Below are positions 58,893-64,000 of a stretch of DNA of 64,000 bases, piece by piece. The position numbers were made by a program, and so were the translations under genes. Position 1 is the stretch's first letter. Every line of letters begins with the position of its first letter. The notes under the pieces are model-generated. The model was not told the DNA's origin and made no database searches. It saw only the letters and a list, made by a program, of their open reading frames with translations. The stretch comes from Datisca glomerata (Eukaryota; Streptophyta; Magnoliopsida; Cucurbitales; Datiscaceae), in the NCBI GenBank assembly GCA_003255025.1, contig QANY01009406.1, positions 868,001 to 932,000 on the forward strand, read 5' to 3'.

Positions 58893-61069
58893 TATAACGC
58901 CCCGATTTCTGAGGGTTAAACATACATGTAATTCCATAATTCAAATTGAAAACCCTAATTTGAGTAAATCTTCAAATTGAAAACCCTAATTTTGCCCTAA
59001 CTTTAACATTAAATAGCCGAAGCTTAAAATTATTTTAAAAGAATGCCTATTCAATAAACTGTAAGAAATGATAAATTAATCTGTAATAAAGTCAATCACA
59101 AAAATCTATAAAAACATGAAAGTAAAACATATTATTATAGACTAAATTATAAAAATTCATAAATTTTTAAATCAGCTGTAAGTTAACTTAAAAATCTGTC
59201 TCTAATGTCATATATTCATAATTAACTGGAAATTTTCTAATTTTGCTGGCTATGACAATCCCTCACTCCTGCTGCTCGTCATCACCTGCAACACAATCAT
59301 CTATGGATGTGAGTATTAAAAATATTCAGTAAGTAAACTTACATACTAATAAGCTTCACGTGACATAAACGTAAACATATAACTCATGCAACCATAATTT
59401 AGCATATTCACTTGGTTATTAAATTACATAATGTACTTATACTTAACATAGTTGATTTCATGGTTATCATGTAACTTAAACTTGTAACTTGTCTGATCAT
59501 GATTCGATAAAGACATATTCCCCAGTTAACAACCTAACCAAAATTGATTCAGACTTGAACTTGTAATATGAATGTGAACATGATGGAATAAGTGTCCTGA
59601 AGCTGGTGTCACTTAAGATTATCTAAACCTTAAGGACGTTGACATGAACATGGTGACACTCAGCCGTATAGCTGATAACATAATGTGAAAATTCTAGTTA
59701 CTTGTTAACTAAGGGATATGTTTAAGTCTACCTCTTATTTACTTATCACTTTACTTGATTTAATTTCATGATTCCTGGTAACTTGTATTCCTGACTAGCA
59801 TGAAACTTGTTCGTGAACATAAATGTTATAACTAATGCGTGTAAAACTCAAGATATAATCATACATAACATGGTAATTATTGGAATGATCTAGAAAAATA
59901 AATAAAACACTTGATCATAAGATTTAGCAACAGAAAGAAATTAATAAAGCAATAATAAATTAAATATGCTACGTTCATAGCATATGAATCAAATTACTAC
60001 GTAACTCCACTTACCTGGTTCGCTACGAATTAAATTCAGTAATTAATAACCTAAAATTCAAAGATCTCAGATCACAAAATATTCATATAATAACTACAAT
60101 TATTTAATTACTAGGAGGGCGAGTGTGGTAAGAAAGAGGTGGAAACTAAACCGGGTGTAAACTGATCAAACGGTTCAAACTGGTTCAACTAGGTTCGAGT
60201 GGTCTGAACCGGTTTTGTTCTGTTGGGTGGGGCCATTTCGGTCTATTTGGGTTGAAACGGTTCTGGTTGATTTGGTTGGATCAGTTTGGTTTGGTTGTGT
60301 TGGATCAGTTCAGATTGGTCTTATTGAATTAGTATAGTCTAGTTTGATTGAACCAGCTCAGGTTTGGGTGAAATCTGGGTTAGGTCAAAATAAACTAGGT
60401 CGTAAGACCCAGTTACAGTCCATACAAAGAGCGAACAAGGAAAGAAAGGAAAATTAAGCTTACCAACAATGAAGATGATGGTGCAATCTAGAGAAAACGA
60501 TGATGGAGGGGCTTCCATGAAAGGAAAATAAAACAAGAAAGATAGAGATGAGATCAGAGAGAGCAACAAAACAGAGAGAGAAAAGGGAAGGAAATAGAGA
60601 GACTGAAAGCTTAATGAGAGAATGAAAAAGATTAAGCTTACTGGAATTTGAAGGACAGTGGCGATGCAGTGGCGACAAAGCAACGATGGCACCACGAAAA
60701 AAGAGATGAGGGAGAAATTTGTTGAAATTAAAGAATTTCATAATTGGGTATTTCAACTCTTCGATAGAAAAATCTAGATTAAGGAAGAGAAAAGAGGAAA
60801 AGTAGAAAAAGAATAAACGAAACAAGAAATTGCTTACCAAAGATCAATGTTAGAGGGATGCCCAAGTTGAAACGAAAAAGAAGATGAAGAACAGAGGGGC
60901 TTCGTTGGGGAAGGAAAACCCTAAAAGAGAAAGAGGATAGCACTTACAGGGGAGGGGTTTAAGCAAAAGAAATGGAGGATGAGGGAGGTTACACTAGGAT
61001 GCAGTATTTATATGGTGTGATTGATAATACAATCATACAAGTACCCCTTATAAAGCTTGGGGTATTACA
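58893..61069 (-). repeat. Gypsy 2, 5' LTR
   Basis: A 2177-bp repeat; the plus-strand start is TATAACGCCCC (TGTAACG mutated). It shares the GGTTCGG-like and purine-rich blocks with the other LTR. Divergence between the two is visible throughout (roughly one difference per ten bases by eye), so the insertion is not recent. Confidence 0.9.
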
Positions 61070-61073
61070 TGAT

Positions 61074-61084
61074 TCTGTCTATCA
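61074..61084 (-). repeat. Copia LTR, terminal piece
   Basis: TCTGTCTATCA completes the copia LTR begun at 54075 and supplies its TATCA end, complementary to the TGATA start. Confidence 0.65.
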
Positions 61085-61090
61085 GATGCT

Positions 61091-61257
61091 TAGGAATGGT
61101 AATATTACCCATGAGGTTAGGTATCCATAGTACCCGACCCTAACAGAAAGTATGGGGTTTTTAAAATGGGCTTGGATAAGGTATGGGTATAAAATTAAAT
61201 GCTCATGGGGATATGAGTAGGATGTGGGTTTAGGAGTATCTATTCTCATTTGCCCTA

Positions 61258-61331
<74 letters not shown>

Positions 61332-61717
61332 TAATTTTGCTAAAAAAAATCAAACGTATATTTTTTCTGGTGTAGCGATTAAATTTAGCGATTAAGTTCT
61401 GAAAATATTTAAGAAGAAAAGAAAATTCGGGATGACTATGAGCAAATTTAAATTTAAAAATTTTCAGGACTTAGACGTGCTTTACATTTTATTTATTTTG
61501 ATTTTCACAATCTGAAACATTATTGTGAGTTATTGATATGAATATATGGATTCACATTTGCTTGTGAAATTTATTGCCAATTATTGATTGCGGTTATCCT
61601 CATAACCTATCCTTAAAATTTGTTTGGGTATTATAATGGGTATGAGGGTGAAAAATATTCATGTATATGAGAGTGAGTCTATCTATCCATACCATACTTT
61701 ATCTATTAACATCCCTA
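61091..61717. mobile_element. Possible MITE with (TTA)n tract
   Basis: Inverted ends TAGGAATGGTAATA and TAGGGATGTTAATA (reverse complement of 61704-61717) bound 627 bp without coding. It contains GGGTATGGGTA-like strings near both ends and a (TTA)n microsatellite at 61259-61330. No target duplication was found. Confidence 0.5.
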
Positions 61718-62925
61718 ATGATCCATTAGTGTTTATTGATATTTCGACCATTGGCGAGTTGTTGGAGCTACCACTTCCCCCACACGTTACTTTGTCTTAG
61801 CACCTTATTAGTAATGTTAATAAATAGTCAACTTCTAAAAAAATCATAAAAAATGATCACAAGTGTAAAAAAATAAAAAACAACCCAGTAGCATGATTTT
61901 TGAAAAAATAAACTTTTCACGCGTAAAAAAAAATTGGCATCACGCACACCACTTTTTGAGATTTTAATAGGTTATATAATGTATACGGTATAGATTATAT
62001 ATATCTGTGTAATTTTTTCAATATATATTATATAAACTTTACCGATGAAAATCAAAACTTCACTGCCGTGCGTGGGGAACTGTTTTTTGGTGCGGGATGT
62101 TTTTATTTTCGTAGAATTTAGGTGACTATTTTTTATTTTTCATTCATCCTTAATTATTTTTTAGTTTTTCTTAAAATGGCATATTCTTGATATGTTTATT
62201 ATGCTCAGCCCGTTGGGCTGTTTTATGTTGGGCTAGACAGCGGAGGCCCAAATTGATTTGACCCTCTATACATGTTACAAGAGTTGAGTTGAAAACCAGT
62301 ACTGCTCACAAGTTGTGATAAATGAAGAGGCAAATTAATCATTGGAGAACAAAATTTAAAAACTTGAAACTTTTCTATCAAGCAAAAATTATAGTAATTA
62401 AAAACCGAGGCATGAGCAACCAAAGAAAATCAGCTGAAACCCTACATAAAAGGCAAACCAAAAGACACCTTGTCTTCAATTTTGATAGGTACATATTTAT
62501 ATATGTTTTGTTTGTACAACGGTGGAATATGGACGTCAATTTCTGCCTCGTGATTGTGCCTAATAGAATTTCGCACCACCTACCCCCACCACGCACATGG
62601 CTTAAGACTTGTACAAAACATCTTCTTTCTTTCTTTCTTTCAACTTTTTTTTTATAATTCATTCTTTCTTTCTTTGCTTTTAGAACCATAAACCGTTGAA
62701 ACATTCCATCATCAACCCAAACTTGTTTGAGATTTTAAAAAATTAGGGAGTTAAATCAGCTCTTTTTTAAAGTGGAATAGAAAAGTTGAAAAAATCAAAC
62801 CTCCGATGACATGCAGAAGCAAACATAAATCTACTATGAATTATTGGACAGTTGGGCCGCTTATTAAATAAGTTAATCACCAAATAACTAAATTGAATGT
62901 AACCAAATATTAGAAGTGTAAGTTT
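61718..62925. other. Unassigned intergenic DNA
   Basis: No gene I can support. A TTTC-type microsatellite lies at 62619-62675. The overlapping opposite-strand frames at 62322-62704 are lysine- and low-complexity-rich and unlike any family I know. Confidence 0.5.
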
Positions 62926-63146
62926 CACTACAAGGAAACTAACAGTGTTTTAGGGCCAGACTCATTGAGAGAATAAAATTCCATCAGAAAACGAGTCATT
63001 TTATGTGTTCCCCGATAATTAGTCTTCATTTATTGACAGTTTTAGTTGATATCACCATCGTTACTCATCATTTATTGAAGATTTTAATTGATCTTTGATA
63101 AATAGTAATAATTGATAGGCAATTTTGAGTTACTGTAGAAGAAACT
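62926..63146 (+). mobile_element. Possible CACTA terminus or small non-autonomous element
   Basis: CACTACAAGGAAACTAAC at 62926 is a very good CACTA terminal sequence. The DNA after it (to about 63130) has some inverted short motifs (ATTTATTGA and ATCACCATCG). No second terminus was found in the window. Confidence 0.45.
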
Positions 63147-63155
63147 TTTAATTTA

Positions 63156-63614
63156 GGGAAAAGTACAAAGACACCCCATAAATTTTACCTAAAATACACG
63201 GACACCCGATATAGTTTCACAAAAGACAAATAAATTCAATATGTTATAAATATTGAATGAAATGACCAAAACAATATTTAGAGATCATGAATCTTTTCTG
63301 AGACTCGTACCCAGATATCCAAGGGCTCAGACCTGAAAATCCAACCTTCTTCTTTTTCGGGTTATATCAAAATGGTGGATTTGATATTATCTGAAAATCT
63401 GAGTTTGATATAACCCTAAACCATTAGCAAAAGGGTTGATTAAGGAATTTTTTTGTATGTTAAAAAAAATTAATGTTGTTAGTAAGAAAATTAACCTTTT
63501 GAGGTTTTTATCTACAAAATAAAATGCCAAGGGGAGTCTGTGTATTTTCTGAAACTATAAAAGAGTATATGTGTTTTTTACGCAAACCTCAGGAGGTGTC
63601 CGTATACTTTTCTC
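63156..63614. mobile_element. Mutator-type MITE with 9-bp target duplication
   Basis: A 459-bp non-coding element with long imperfect inverted ends. The left starts GGGAAAAGTACAAAGACACC and the right, reversed, GAGAAAAGTATACGGACACC; similarity continues for about 80 bp. Exact 9-bp duplications TTTAATTTA lie at 63147-63155 and 63615-63623. The 9-bp size is the hallmark of Mutator-like elements. Confidence 0.9.
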
Positions 63615-63623
63615 TTTAATTTA

Positions 63624-64000
63624 TTGATGATTTTAAGTAACCTTCTAAACACCAAAGACTTCTAACCCAAGTACAACAATTAAAAACTTCATCATCCAGA
63701 ATTAGGGGTTAATCCCCACATAATGTAATTGTAAAGGAAAAAATTCAAGGACTTTGATAATAGATCGTGAATTCCCTACATCATAATATGAAAATATAGA
63801 GAATAATTAAGAGAGAGAATGATAGAATAACAACACCATGATTTACGTGAAAAATATTTAAAGGGAAGAAAAACCACATGGAGGTTTTGATAGTATTTCA
63901 TTATGGAGAAAGGGTTTACAAGGTTAATGCAAGCTGCATAGTCAGCTTGTTTTTAAGGGTGTTGAGAGTTGTTGTCTTTTATTTGGAGTTACATCTTGCC
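63624..64000. other. Unassigned DNA at window end
   Basis: No coding is recognised. The stretch 63800-63900 (CACCATGATTTACGTG, then a run to ACCACATGGAGG) resembles ends of copia-type repeats, but the window stops before it can be placed. Confidence 0.35.

Larger units (their letters stand above)
54219..61069 (-). mobile_element. Ty3/gypsy element 2 with 2.18-kb LTRs, nested in copia LTR
   Basis: On the minus strand: 5' LTR 58893-61069, primer site, gag, broken protease/RT, polypurine tract, 3' LTR 54219-56402. The LTRs begin TGTAACGCCC and end GGGTATTACA. TGAT occurs on both flanks (54215-54218 and 61070-61073), a 4-bp direct repeat that is probably the target duplication. The interior is only 2.49 kb and lacks integrase and most of RNase H. 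Confidence 0.9.

Noticed and set aside
62322..62704. Two overlapping frames on opposite strands (111 and 108 residues)
   Set aside because: They cover a TTTC microsatellite, have low complexity and lack a family match.

Overview
This window is nuclear DNA of a flowering plant, probably a eudicot. It is AT-rich, almost all of it is decayed transposable elements, it holds plastid-derived (NUPT) and caulimovirid-derived insertions, and it has one convincing host gene: an intronless DMP (DUF679) membrane-protein gene at 30648-31280. Species cannot be told from the sequence. No working transposon protein remains; reading frames are broken mostly by single stops, many explicable as C-to-T/G-to-A changes.

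Layout. 1-13285: an L1-type LINE. An Athila/Tat-like Ty3/gypsy element (minus strand, 3492-11970, gag and protease only) sits in its ORF2, and a solo LTR (8213-10185) sits in that element's gag. 13286-14239: an LTR-like fragment. 14240-25878: a second copy of the solo-LTR family, opposite orientation, split by a 9.9-kb CACTA transposon (14316-24249). That CACTA carries TNP2- and TNPA-like genes plus three exons captured from a threonyl-tRNA synthetase gene. 25879-29000: LTR-like pieces around a chimeric plastid insertion (trnL region joined to an inverted-repeat spacer). 29000-32750: the DMP gene with flanks.

32756-45030: two or more rearranged units of an endogenous caulimovirid (movement protein, capsid, protease, reverse transcriptase), mostly on the minus strand, interrupted by a hAT-type MITE and by a plastid ndhH fragment that makes a chimeric open frame. 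45031-47575: AT-rich DNA with a Helitron-like 3' end. 47576-52979: a second, shorter CACTA (minus strand) next to the gag of a Ty1/copia element (52980-54218). The 155-bp copia LTR is split by a second Ty3/gypsy element with 2.18-kb LTRs (54219-61069). 61070-64000: MITEs, microsatellites and unassigned DNA.

Insertion order can be read from target-site duplications: LINE, then gypsy, then solo LTR; LTR family, then CACTA; copia, then gypsy. Besides the DMP gene, the items most worth attention are the captured ThrRS exons, the CpG-rich palindromes upstream of the gypsy LTR TATA boxes, the in-frame ndhH/caulimovirid chimera and the poly-G minisatellites found in both CACTA elements.
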